Shown here in pieces: positions 6,419 to 13,482 of a stretch of 23,835 nucleotides of DNA. A model generated the notes under the pieces. That model saw only the letters and a program-made list of their open reading frames with translations, did not search any database and was not told the DNA's origin. The position numbers were made by a program, and so were the translations under genes. Source of the stretch: Chersky-840 sp035532735 (GTDB taxonomy: Bacteria > Actinomycetota > Acidimicrobiia > Acidimicrobiales > UBA8190). Position 1 is the first letter of the stretch. Each line of letters begins with the position of its first letter. Location of the stretch: assembly GCA_035532735.1 (NCBI GenBank), contig DATKQM010000032.1:1-23835 (forward strand), in the 5' to 3' direction.

Positions 6419-8248
6419 ATGACTGCAGAGCAACAGCTCGAGCGGTCCGTACTCGAACGAAAAGAACGCGAAGAGCTTCGGGCGATAGCCCAGGCGATGT
6501 CGCTCGACACCAACTCGCGCAGCAAGAAGGCCGACATCATCGACCAGATCTTGCGCGCCGCGGGGGTCGAAGTGTCTGCCGGAAGCACCAACGGTGGCGC
6601 TGACGCGCCCCCGCGGACCCGAGGGACCCGAAGTGTGGCCTCGAACGGCGACACCGAGGACATCGACCTCGATGGTGAGGCCACCAACGGGACCGGGCCC
6701 GGTCGCCAGAGCGCCAACGGCAGCTCGAGATCGTCCTCGGCCTCCCCGGGGACTTCCTCAGGTGGATCCCAGGTCGAAGCCCTCACCGATTCCGACGGGT
6801 CTGATGTGGCCTCGGACCAGTCCTCTGGCGACGAGACCGCCGCAGATGGCGACGGTGCAGGTCCTTCTGTGGATCGTGTGCCCTCGACGACTCGTCCCGC
6901 CGGCGGCCAAGGCGGCCAAGGCGGCCAGGGACAGAACCAGAATCGCCAGCACATGTCACAAGGCGGACAAGGCGGGAACGCCAACGAGCCCGGCAATCGC
7001 CGGGGCCGACGTCGCCGGGGCCGCGAGCGCACGCCGGGTGGCGGCACCGGTGGTGGCGGTGGCGGCGAGCGTGAGCTCCAAGGAGGTGGGCAAGAAACCC
7101 AGTACTCCGGCGAGCTGATTCCGGTGCGGGGTCTGCTCGACCTGCGCGACGAGGGGTACGGCTTCCTGCGAGCCGACGGTTATCTCCCGAGCTCGAAGGA
7201 CGTCTACATCTCGATCAGCCAAGCCCGCCGGTTCGCAATGCGCCGCGGTGACTTCGTCGAAGGTGCCTGTCGACCTGCGGCGTCGAACGAGAAGTTCCCC
7301 GCCCTCATCCGTATCGACTCGGTGTCCGGCCTGGCGCCTGACGAGGCTCGGAATCGGCCTCGATTCGAGGACCTCACGCCGCTGTTCCCCGACGAGAGGC
7401 TCCGCCTCGAGACGCCCGGCGCGGCGGAGTTGACGACCCGGATCATCGACCTGCTCTCGCCCATCGGCAAGGGCCAGCGAGGGATGATCGTCTCGCCACC
7501 CAAAGCCGGCAAGACCACGATCCTCAAGCAGATCGCCCACTCGATCGAAGCAAACAACCCCGAGGTGCACCTCATCGTCCTTCTTGTCGATGAGCGACCC
7601 GAGGAAGTCACCGACATGCGTCGTTCGGTCAAAGGCGAAGTGGTCGCGTCGACCTTCGACCGACCGTCTGACGAACACACCGCCATCGCCGAGCTCACCA
7701 TCGACCGCGCCAAGCGTCTCGTCGAGCTCGGTCGGGACGTGGTGATCGTGCTTGATGGCATCACCCGACTGGCCCGTGCCTACAACCTGGCCCAGCCGGC
7801 CAGTGGTCGGATCATGTCCGGTGGTGTCGATTCCGGGGCCCTCTACCCCCCGAAGCGTTTCTTCGGTGCCGCCCGCAACATCGAGGAGGGTGGGTCGCTC
7901 ACCATCCTCGCCACCGCGCTGGTGGAGACGGGCTCGAAGATGGACGAGGTGATCTTCGAGGAGTTCAAGGGAACCGGCAACATGGAGCTCCGCCTCGACC
8001 GGCGCCTGGCCGAGCGGCGGCTCTACCCCTCCATCGACGTCAATGCCAGCTCCACCCGCCACGAGGAGCTACTCTTCGACCGGGGTCAGCTCCAGCAGGT
8101 CTGGAAGCTGCGCAGGGTGCTCAATGCGCTCGCCGCCGATGGGAGCGCGGCGGCCGGGCTCGAGCTGCTCATGGACAAGATCCGGAGCACCAAGAGCAAT
8201 GACGAGTTCCTGGCGGAGATCGCCAAGGGCCCCGCCCCGCCGGTCTGA
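6419..8248 (+). CDS. rho: Transcription termination factor Rho
   Basis: A hexameric RNA-dependent ATPase that ends transcription by translocating along nascent RNA. The 609-residue protein begins with the Rho N-terminal SAP-like helices (about 10-50). A low-complexity insert of about 175 residues follows (55-230), first acidic/Ser-rich, then QGG repeats and an Arg/Gly-rich patch (NRRGRRRRGRER, 193-204). Next come the cold-shock-like RNA-binding domain (235-305), Walker A PPKAGKTT (360-367), Walker B VVIVLD (441-446), the Q-loop region (462-472) and the R-loop FKGTGN (516-521). Long inserts of this kind are known in actinobacterial Rho. ATG 6419 is preceded by GCGAGGTG. Downstream hairpins separate it from rpmE. 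Confidence 0.97.
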   Translation: MTAEQQLERSVLERKEREELRAIAQAMSLDTNSRSKKADIIDQILRAAGVEVSAGSTNGGADAPPRTRGTRSVASNGDTEDIDLDGEATNGTGPGRQSANGSSRSSSASPGTSSGGSQVEALTDSDGSDVASDQSSGDETAADGDGAGPSVDRVPSTTRPAGGQGGQGGQGQNQNRQHMSQGGQGGNANEPGNRRGRRRRGRERTPGGGTGGGGGGERELQGGGQETQYSGELIPVRGLLDLRDEGYGFLRADGYLPSSKDVYISISQARRFAMRRGDFVEGACRPAASNEKFPALIRIDSVSGLAPDEARNRPRFEDLTPLFPDERLRLETPGAAELTTRIIDLLSPIGKGQRGMIVSPPKAGKTTILKQIAHSIEANNPEVHLIVLLVDERPEEVTDMRRSVKGEVVASTFDRPSDEHTAIAELTIDRAKRLVELGRDVVIVLDGITRLARAYNLAQPASGRIMSGGVDSGALYPPKRFFGAARNIEEGGSLTILATALVETGSKMDEVIFEEFKGTGNMELRLDRRLAERRLYPSIDVNASSTRHEELLFDRGQLQQVWKLRRVLNALAADGSAAAGLELLMDKIRSTKSNDEFLAEIAKGPAPPV

Positions 8249-8263
8249 GCACGACGAGGTGAC

Positions 8264-8286
8264 GGGCAGGCCGATTCGGCCGGCCC
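8264..8286 (+). terminator. Hairpin between rho and rpmE
   Basis: GGGC (8264-8267) and GGCCG (8269-8273) pair with CGGCC (8277-8281) and GCCC (8283-8286), leaving one A/G mismatch and a 3-base loop. It begins 15 bases after the rho stop. No T-tract follows, so it is a candidate rather than a firm terminator. Confidence 0.4.
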
Positions 8287-8305
8287 GACCCCGACGGCGA
8301 ACCCC

Positions 8306-8317
8306 TAGAATGGAGGA
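8306..8317 (+). promoter_or_regulatory. -10 box overlapping the rpmE ribosome binding site region
   Basis: TAGAAT (8306-8311) is a near-consensus -10 box, and GGAGGA (8312-8317) directly after it is a strong Shine-Dalgarno before ATG 8321. If TAGAAT were the working -10, transcription would begin at or after the Shine-Dalgarno. The two signals may therefore belong to different transcripts, one from rho read-through and one nearly leaderless. Confidence 0.35.
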
Positions 8318-8320
8318 ATC

Positions 8321-8548
8321 ATGAAGGCTGACATTCACCCCTCCTACGTCGACGCGACCGTGCGTTGCTCCTGTGGCAACACGTTCGCGACCCGATCGAC
8401 AAAGGCAGAGCTCCACGTCGAGCTGTGCAACGAGTGCCACCCGTTCTTCACGGGCAAGCAGAAGCTGGTCGACTCGGGTGGCCGGGTCGAGCGCTTCCAG
8501 CGCCGCTACGGACAGCGGGGCTCGCGGTCGAAGGCCAAGCGCGTCTGA
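8321..8548 (+). CDS. rpmE: 50S ribosomal protein L31, zinc-binding type
   Basis: A small, basic, 75-residue protein of the large ribosomal subunit. Cysteines C16, C18, C36 and C39 form the CxC...CxxC zinc set that marks the zinc-containing L31 form, in contrast to the cysteine-free paralogue made under zinc starvation in some bacteria. The N-terminus MKADIHP is typical of the family and the C-terminus is Arg/Lys-rich. The GGAGGA ribosome binding site and the position between rho and prfA match the actinobacterial order. Confidence 0.97.
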   Translation: MKADIHPSYVDATVRCSCGNTFATRSTKAELHVELCNECHPFFTGKQKLVDSGGRVERFQRRYGQRGSRSKAKRV

Positions 8549-8560
8549 CCCTCGTCCTGC

Positions 8561-8591
8561 GGGGATCGTGATCGACTGAGATCACCTCCCC
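8561..8591 (+). terminator. Hairpin after rpmE
   Basis: GGGGA (8561-8565) and GTGATC (8568-8573) pair with GATCAC (8580-8585) and TCCCC (8587-8591). There is a small asymmetric internal loop and a 6-base terminal loop. It begins 13 bases past the rpmE stop and lies upstream of the prfA promoter box, so a terminator is plausible although no T-tract follows. Confidence 0.45.
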
Positions 8592-8624
8592 GTCGCATGC
8601 GGCGGTTGGGTGAGAGCACGTCGG

Positions 8625-8630
8625 TACCCT
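8625..8630 (+). promoter_or_regulatory. -10 box of prfA, leaderless geometry
   Basis: TACCCT lies exactly six bases before ATG 8637. The intervening GGAGCC holds a partial Shine-Dalgarno that is too close to the ATG to work well. Confidence 0.5.
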
Positions 8631-8636
8631 GGAGCC

Positions 8637-9689
8637 ATGGACCGCGACCGCCTCGCCGCGTGGGAGAAGGAGTACCAGGAGGTACTCGACGCTCTCGCCG
8701 ACCCTGCTGTCGTAGCGGATCAGGCTCGGCTGCGCGACGCGTCTCGTCGCCACAAGGACCTCGAGGCGCTGCTGACCGTGGCCCGAGCGCTCAGCCAAGC
8801 CGAAGAGAACCTGGCGACCGCCCGCGAGATGCTGACCGAGGCGACCGGTGAAGACCGGCAAACGGTCAACGACGAGATCGACCGGGCCACGACCGACATC
8901 GCGGAGCTCGAGGAGCAACTGAGCTCCATGTTGCAGCCCAAAGACACCAACATCGGGCGCAACGTCATCGTGGAGATTCGCGGCGCAGAAGGTGGAGAAG
9001 AAGCGAACCTCTTCGCCAAGGACCTCTTCGAGATGTACCGGCGCTACGCCGAGCAACACGGATGGCGCCTCGAGGTCCTCTCCTCGGACCCGTCGGATCG
9101 CGACGGCCTGAACGAAGTCACGTTCATGGTGAAGGGCCCCGACGCCTGGACCCGCATGAAGCACGAGGGTGGCACCCACCGCGTCCAGCGTGTGCCCGTG
9201 ACCGAGTCTCAGGGCCGGATCCACACCTCGGCGGCCACGGTCATGGTCCTCCCCGAGGCCGACGAGGTCGAGGTGTCCATCGACTCCTCTGATCTGCGTG
9301 TCGACGTGTTCCGTTCGACGGGCCCTGGTGGCCAGTCGGTGAACACCACCGACTCGGCCGTGCGCATCACCCACCTCCCGACCGGCATCGTCGTCTCCAT
9401 GCAGGACGAGAAGAGCCAGATCCAGAACCGCGCCCGAGCACTCCAGGTGTTGCGGGCCCGGCTCCTCAAGCTCGAGCAGGACCGCGTGGCGGCCGAACAA
9501 TCGGAACAGCGGCGCAGCCAGGTCGGGGGAGGAAGTCGGTCCGAGAAGATCCGGACCTACAACTTCAAGGAGAACCGCGTGACCGACCATCGGGTCAAGC
9601 TCACGCTGCACAAGCTCGACCGGGTGCTCGAAGGCGAACTCGACGAGATCGTCGACGCCCTCATCGCCGACGAGCGTCGGCGGGCATGA
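8637..9689 (+). CDS. prfA: Peptide chain release factor 1
   Basis: Recognises UAA and UAG stop codons in the ribosomal A site and triggers peptide release. The 350-residue length is normal. An N-terminal coiled-coil region covers about residues 1-100. The tripeptide anticodon appears as PVT (187-189) in HRVQRVPVTESQGRIHTS, which identifies RF1 rather than RF2. The catalytic GGQ is at 231-233 in STGPGGQSVN. I start at ATG 8637 rather than an in-frame upstream GTG at 8610, because the TACCCT box at 8625-8630 lies inside that extension and MDRDRLAAWEKEY is a normal N-terminus. prmC, whose product methylates this GGQ glutamine, follows directly. Confidence 0.97.
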   Translation: MDRDRLAAWEKEYQEVLDALADPAVVADQARLRDASRRHKDLEALLTVARALSQAEENLATAREMLTEATGEDRQTVNDEIDRATTDIAELEEQLSSMLQPKDTNIGRNVIVEIRGAEGGEEANLFAKDLFEMYRRYAEQHGWRLEVLSSDPSDRDGLNEVTFMVKGPDAWTRMKHEGGTHRVQRVPVTESQGRIHTSAATVMVLPEADEVEVSIDSSDLRVDVFRSTGPGGQSVNTTDSAVRITHLPTGIVVSMQDEKSQIQNRARALQVLRARLLKLEQDRVAAEQSEQRRSQVGGGSRSEKIRTYNFKENRVTDHRVKLTLHKLDRVLEGELDEIVDALIADERRRA

Positions 9690-9708
9690 CCTGGGCCGGT
9701 TCGCCGGT

Positions 9709-9714
9709 GACAAT
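9709..9714 (+). promoter_or_regulatory. Imperfect -10-like box before prmC
   Basis: GACAAT lies seven bases before ATG 9722. It departs from the TAnnnT pattern at the first base, so it is a weak candidate for a leaderless internal start. Confidence 0.25.
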
Positions 9715-9721
9715 GGTTCGC

Positions 9722-10627
9722 ATGCGCGACCTTCTTTTCTCTGTCGCAGCCGATGTGGGCTCGGCCGTCGAAGCGCGATGGATCGTGGCGCGCGCCGCGG
9801 GCATCACGGCCAGTGATCTCCTGACGCGGCTCGACAAAGAGGTGGCACCCGAGGTGTCAGCCGCGGTGCAGGCCATGGTCGACCGGTGTCTCGCCGGCGA
9901 GCCCCTGCAATACGTCCTGGGCACCTGGTCGTTTCGAACCCTCGAGCTCTCGGTGGACCGCCGTGTCTTGATACCGCGGCCGGAGACCGAGCAGGTGGTG
10001 GCCGTCGCCCTCGACGAGCTCTCCGTCCAGTCCCGTCGTCTCGGTGCGGCCGCACACCTCGTGGCCGTGGACCTCGGCACCGGGTCCGGCGCCATCGCGC
10101 TGGCGCTCGCGTCCGAGTTCGGGGGCGCGCTCGGGTCCGAACCGGCACCGTCGGGACCGTTCGAGGTGTGGGCCACCGACGTCTCTCGCGGCGCACTCGA
10201 CGTGCTCGAGGAGAATCTCGTCGCCTTGGCGCGACGCCGCCCGGAGGCCGGCGCTCGGGTGCGGGTGGGGGAGGGCCCATGGTTCGACGCGCTACCCGCC
10301 ACGCTGGCCGGGACCGTTGCGCTCGTCGTGTCGAATCCGCCCTACGTGTCGGAGGCGGAATGGGAAGGTCTCGAGCCCATGGTCCGGGACCACGAGCCGA
10401 AGACCGCGCTCGTTCCGGGCCCGACCGGCCTCGAAGCCATCGAGGCTCTCCTGCGCGATGCGGTCCGATGGCTCGCCCCGGGCGGGAGCCTCGTCGTCGA
10501 ACTGGCTCCGGGACAGGCTGACGAAATGCGTCAACGGGCGGCGGAGCTCGGATACGACCAGACCGACGTCCGCGGCGATCTCGCTGGTCGCCCACGCACC
10601 CTTGTCGCCCGACTCCCCGTGTCATGA
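9722..10627 (+). CDS. prmC: Release factor glutamine methyltransferase
   Basis: Uses S-adenosylmethionine to N5-methylate the GGQ glutamine of release factors. From ATG 9722 the product is 301 residues. It has an N-terminal helical substrate-binding domain (about 1-80), IPRPETE (84-90), the SAM-binding loop DLGTGSG (117-123) and the catalytic NPPY (205-208). ATG 9686, which overlaps the prfA stop as ATGA, would add 12 residues and give translational coupling. I prefer 9722 because the family N-terminus (MRDLLFSVAADV) begins there, but the choice is open. It ends in an ATGA overlap with tsaC, so prfA-prmC-tsaC is probably one operon. Confidence 0.95.
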   Translation: MRDLLFSVAADVGSAVEARWIVARAAGITASDLLTRLDKEVAPEVSAAVQAMVDRCLAGEPLQYVLGTWSFRTLELSVDRRVLIPRPETEQVVAVALDELSVQSRRLGAAAHLVAVDLGTGSGAIALALASEFGGALGSEPAPSGPFEVWATDVSRGALDVLEENLVALARRRPEAGARVRVGEGPWFDALPATLAGTVALVVSNPPYVSEAEWEGLEPMVRDHEPKTALVPGPTGLEAIEALLRDAVRWLAPGGSLVVELAPGQADEMRQRAAELGYDQTDVRGDLAGRPRTLVARLPVS

Positions 10628-11226
10628 ACGACCCTTCGCAGAATGCCGCGCTCGCCGCGCTGGTCGCGGGGGAGGTGGTCGGCATCCCGACCGACACCGT
10701 CTACGGGCTCGCCGTCGACCCCACCCGTTCCGGTGCCATCGACGCCCTGTTGGCGTTGAAAGACCGGCCTGCGTCGCTCGACCTCCCGGTCCTGGTCGAG
10801 TCGATCGACCAAGCCGAGGCGTTGGCCGGTCCCGACGGCCTGTCGAAGACCGCCCGACACCTGGCCCGGTTGTTCTGGCCGGGGGCTCTCACGATCGTGG
10901 TTCCCCGCCGGCGCGGTCTTGACTGGGCCCTCGGCGCCCATGGCGACACCATCGGCCTGCGTCTCCCCGACCACGCCGTGGCGCGCTCACTTTGTGCCGA
11001 GGCAGGGGCCCTTGCCACCACGAGTGCCAACGTCCACGGCGAAGCGCCGTGCACCGACGCTGCATCGGTGCAGCGAATATTCGGTCCGAGGGTGGTGGTG
11101 GTGGACGGAGGTCGGTGTGCCGGTTCTCCATCGACGGTGGTCTCCCTCGTCGACGACGTCCCGCAGTGCCTGCGTGAGGGGGCGCTGGCATGGGCCGAGG
11201 TCAGAGCCGCGGTCGGGATCAACTGA
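10624..11226 (+). CDS. tsaC: Threonylcarbamoyl-AMP synthase (Sua5/YrdC/YwlC family)
   Basis: Makes threonylcarbamoyl-AMP from threonine, bicarbonate and ATP for the t6A modification at position 37 of ANN-decoding tRNAs. The 200-residue product is a single YrdC domain. The N-terminal PTDTVYGLA (residues 22-30), an LKDRPAS segment (45-51, the usual K-R-P motif), FWPGALTIV (84-92) and TTSAN near residue 137 are all recognisable. It lacks the C-terminal Sua5 domain of the long form. The start ATG overlaps the prmC stop (ATGA). The same prfA-prmC-sua5 order occurs in M. tuberculosis. The 18-bp tandem repeat begins right at its stop codon. Confidence 0.93.
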   Translation: MNDPSQNAALAALVAGEVVGIPTDTVYGLAVDPTRSGAIDALLALKDRPASLDLPVLVESIDQAEALAGPDGLSKTARHLARLFWPGALTIVVPRRRGLDWALGAHGDTIGLRLPDHAVARSLCAEAGALATTSANVHGEAPCTDAASVQRIFGPRVVVVDGGRCAGSPSTVVSLVDDVPQCLREGALAWAEVRAAVGIN

Positions 11227-11294
11227 GTCGACTGAGCGCATGAGTCGACTAAGTCGCATGAGTCGACTAAGTCGCATGAGTCGACTGAGTCGCC
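11224..11294 (+). repeat. Tandem array of an 18-bp palindrome-bearing unit
   Basis: Three 18-bp units of the form TGAGTCGACTRAGTCGCM (11241-11258, 11259-11276, 11277-11294) follow a 17-bp degenerate copy (11224-11240) whose TGA is the tsaC stop. Two units are identical. Each unit contains the 8-bp palindrome AGTCGACT, so four identical palindromes recur every 17-18 bases. Confidence 0.9.
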
Positions 11295-11368
11295 TTCGTG
11301 GACGGCGCCGACCGAGATGCCCCGTCCGGCTCGGTTGTGGCAGGCTCACGCCTTACCGAACTTGGTCA

Positions 11369-11382
11369 GGCCGAGGTCGGCC
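11369..11382 (+). repeat. Small palindrome upstream of the NTF2-like gene
   Basis: GGCCGA (11369-11374) and TCGGCC (11377-11382) are exact reverse complements separated by GG, just before the ribosome binding site of the next gene. It may be an operator or a chance GC-rich palindrome. Confidence 0.3.
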
Positions 11383-11402
11383 GGTGAGAGAGGGAGCGAC
11401 AG

Positions 11403-11813
11403 ATGCCAGCGGACCACGAAGCGACGGTGCGTGCCTTCTTCGGAGCTTGGGTCGATCGCGATCCCGAGCACCTCACGAGCTTCTTCGCACCCGACGGCAC
11501 CTGGAGCGAGGCGAATCGCGATGCCGCCAAAGGCCACGACGAGATCCGCCCGGTCTTCGAGCTTCAGACCACCTTCGGCTCGGACTTCTCGTTCGAATTC
11601 AAGAGGTTGGAAGTCGTCGGCGACACGGTCTTCACCGAGCGCGTCGACCGGTTCGTGGTCAGCGAGACGCCGATGGCGGTGCCTGTCGCCGGTATCTTCG
11701 ACTTCGACGCCGAAGGACACATCCAGTCCTGGCGCGACTACTACGACTGGTCGCTTCTGGAAGCCCAACTGCTGGCGGCCGGTGTCGACCTGAGTGGCAT
11801 CGACGACCTCTGA
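11403..11813 (+). CDS. NTF2-like / limonene-epoxide-hydrolase-like protein
   Basis: A 136-residue protein of the cystatin-like cone fold (SnoaL/LEH group). The N-terminal helix VRAFFGAW (9-16), the FFAPDGTW strand (27-34) and the HDEIRPVF segment (45-52) are typical. Residues R80 and D82 in ERVDRF and D112 in SWRDYYD match the Arg-Asp-Asp positions used by limonene-1,2-epoxide hydrolase, so epoxide hydrolase activity is possible. Substrate cannot be inferred, and many relatives are isomerases or of unknown role. ATG 11403 follows the purine-rich GAGAGAGGGAG. It converges on the minus-strand thiolase-like gene, with only two bases between their stops, and this pair interrupts an otherwise housekeeping gene row. 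Confidence 0.8.
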   Translation: MPADHEATVRAFFGAWVDRDPEHLTSFFAPDGTWSEANRDAAKGHDEIRPVFELQTTFGSDFSFEFKRLEVVGDTVFTERVDRFVVSETPMAVPVAGIFDFDAEGHIQSWRDYYDWSLLEAQLLAAGVDLSGIDDL

Positions 11814-11815
11814 GC

Positions 11816-13336
11816 TCATCGAAGCTCTGCTCGTCTCCCCGGCGCCAGCCGCACCGTGCGTCCGCACCCTTCCCGCTCGGTCAGGCCCACCATGTCGTCG
11901 CGACCTGTGATGTTCCCCCAGGCCCTGGATCCGTCGCCGGTGAGGACAGAGACGATGGCGAGCTCTGGTTCCCCGTCGCGGTCGTAGACCACCGTGTAGG
12001 TCTCGATGGTGGCGTCGCCCTCGTAGTCCGGGGCCGCGCCGCGTCGGGGCAGTGCGTCGACCTCGTCCTGTGGCGACTGGTGACGGAACCCCGCGGGCGG
12101 GGGAGTGGTGGACCACACCCCGACGGCGTGTTTGGTGCTGTACCACCCGAGTCCTGTAACGAGTCCCAGGGCCCCGGGATCGGCCCGGAGGCACTCGGCC
12201 ATCGTCGCGATGGAATGGCTCACGTAGTTGTTGCCCGGGCCCCCGGCGAACCCGAGCCCGCCGGTCACCGTCAGGGGCCGACCCGGGTCGTCGAGTGCCA
12301 GGCCCAGCGCACCGGCTGCGATCTGCACGGCGCACGGGAAACACGAATAGAGGTCGATGTGGGCCACATCGTCGATCCCGATCCCTGCCAGCGCGAGCGC
12401 TCGGTTCCCGGCCAGACCGATGGCCGGGGACGATTGGAGGTCCTGTCGTTCTGAGAGGAACCAGTGATCGTGCGCGTCTGCACCTGCGACGGGAAAGACC
12501 CATCGGTCCTCGGGCACACCCGCCTCGCGAGCGGCGCGCACCGAGCAGAGAATGAGCGCGGCACCCTGGTCGACCCGGTCGTTGGCATTCATGAGCTTGG
12601 GATAGGGGAACGACACCATCCGGTTGGACGGTCCCGATGCCCTGATCTCGCGCGCGGTGCGAGGTTCACGTGACCACGCGTAGGGGTTCGAGGCCGCCAC
12701 CGACGAGAACCGGGCCCAGAGCTCAGACACCTGCCGCTGGTGCTCGTCGATGGTCTGGCCCGACGCGGCGCGCAGCGCGTTCTCGAACAGGGGGAAGACC
12801 CGTAGGGGTCGATCCAGTCCCGCCGCTTGCTCGTCGGGGGTGACGGGGTCCCTGGTGGTGCCGAGCATCACCGGGAGCGTGGTGTCGTCGGCCTGGGTGG
12901 TCCACCCCAGGACCGGGCGCCCCTGGTGGCGACGAGCGGCCCGGCGAGAGAAGATGCACTCGGCCCCGGTGACCAGGGCGACGTCGAGCTCGCCCCTGGA
13001 GATCTGGAGTGCCGTGGCATTGACCACGGTCAGGGGGTTGTTTCCTCCGATCGCCGTGAGCGCGAGCTCCTGGGGGGTGATCCCCAGTCGCTGCGCCACG
13101 AGGATGCCCGGGTTCACGTATCGCCAGCTCAGGGGGAGGATGACCCGCAGTGACTGGGCTCGGGCCAAGAGATCCTGGCCGCCGCCGGACGCCGCGCTGT
13201 CCTCGCCCGCGGCGCGCAGCGCCCTTGCCATGAGCTCTACGGGCTCCTGGCGCTCGGCGATTGGGAGGTCGGGGTCGGGTCGCTCGGTGACCTGGCCGAC
13301 GCCCACGAGCACCGGCGTCTGAGGGTCGAGGGTCAC
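11816..13336 (-). CDS. Thiolase-like protein (TLP1/SCP2-type) lacking canonical catalytic residues
   Basis: A 506-residue thiolase-fold protein, usually annotated acetyl-CoA acetyltransferase in actinobacteria. The N-terminal half matches thiolases (TPVLVGVGQV, then ISRGELDVALVTGAE), but where thiolases carry the nucleophilic cysteine this protein has GGNNP (97-101). The C-terminal GHPxG histidine motif is replaced by GGLGFAGGPGNN, and the usual CxG cysteine is missing. About 80 extra C-terminal residues (from about 425) resemble the added domain of mycobacterial TLP1. It may bind acyl-CoA or lipids rather than catalyse classical thiolysis. I chose GTG 13336: VTLDPQTPVLVGVGQ is a typical N-terminus and a TACGCT box lies eight bases upstream. 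Starts further upstream would add 12 or 41 poorly conserved residues. Confidence 0.85.
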   Translation of the reverse strand: MTLDPQTPVLVGVGQVTERPDPDLPIAERQEPVELMARALRAAGEDSAASGGGQDLLARAQSLRVILPLSWRYVNPGILVAQRLGITPQELALTAIGGNNPLTVVNATALQISRGELDVALVTGAECIFSRRAARRHQGRPVLGWTTQADDTTLPVMLGTTRDPVTPDEQAAGLDRPLRVFPLFENALRAASGQTIDEHQRQVSELWARFSSVAASNPYAWSREPRTAREIRASGPSNRMVSFPYPKLMNANDRVDQGAALILCSVRAAREAGVPEDRWVFPVAGADAHDHWFLSERQDLQSSPAIGLAGNRALALAGIGIDDVAHIDLYSCFPCAVQIAAGALGLALDDPGRPLTVTGGLGFAGGPGNNYVSHSIATMAECLRADPGALGLVTGLGWYSTKHAVGVWSTTPPPAGFRHQSPQDEVDALPRRGAAPDYEGDATIETYTVVYDRDGEPELAIVSVLTGDGSRAWGNITGRDDMVGLTEREGCGRTVRLAPGRRAELR

Positions 13337-13344
13337 GGCGGCCG

Positions 13345-13350
13345 AGCGTA
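13345..13350 (-). promoter_or_regulatory. -10 box of the thiolase-like gene
   Basis: On the minus strand TACGCT (13350-13345) lies eight bases before GTG 13336, again close to leaderless spacing. It sits in the 146-bp divergent region shared with rpiB. Confidence 0.4.
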
Positions 13351-13470
13351 GCTTTCTGGTCTTTGCGGGCATTTCGGGTCTCACCGCGCTTTTCGATCGG
13401 CCATCCCGCGTCGTTCCACAAGGCTCCGGGCGAGCCCGAGGGAGCCCACGGAGCGCCACAGGGGCCTCGG

Positions 13471-13476
13471 TATGCT
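13471..13476 (+). promoter_or_regulatory. -10 box of rpiB, leaderless geometry
   Basis: TATGCT ends exactly six bases before ATG 13483, with no Shine-Dalgarno between. It is the closest of the set to the TATAAT consensus. Confidence 0.55.
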
Positions 13477-13482
13477 TCGACC

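Noticed and set aside
11224..11294. Repeat array considered as a CRISPR
   Set aside because: Units are directly adjacent 18-mers with no unique spacers, and no cas genes are present.
10919..12454. 511-codon plus-strand open frame across tsaC, the repeat and the thiolase-like gene
   Set aside because: It overlaps three better-supported features in other frames, translates the 18-bp repeat as a monotonous 6-residue repeat, and has no family signature.
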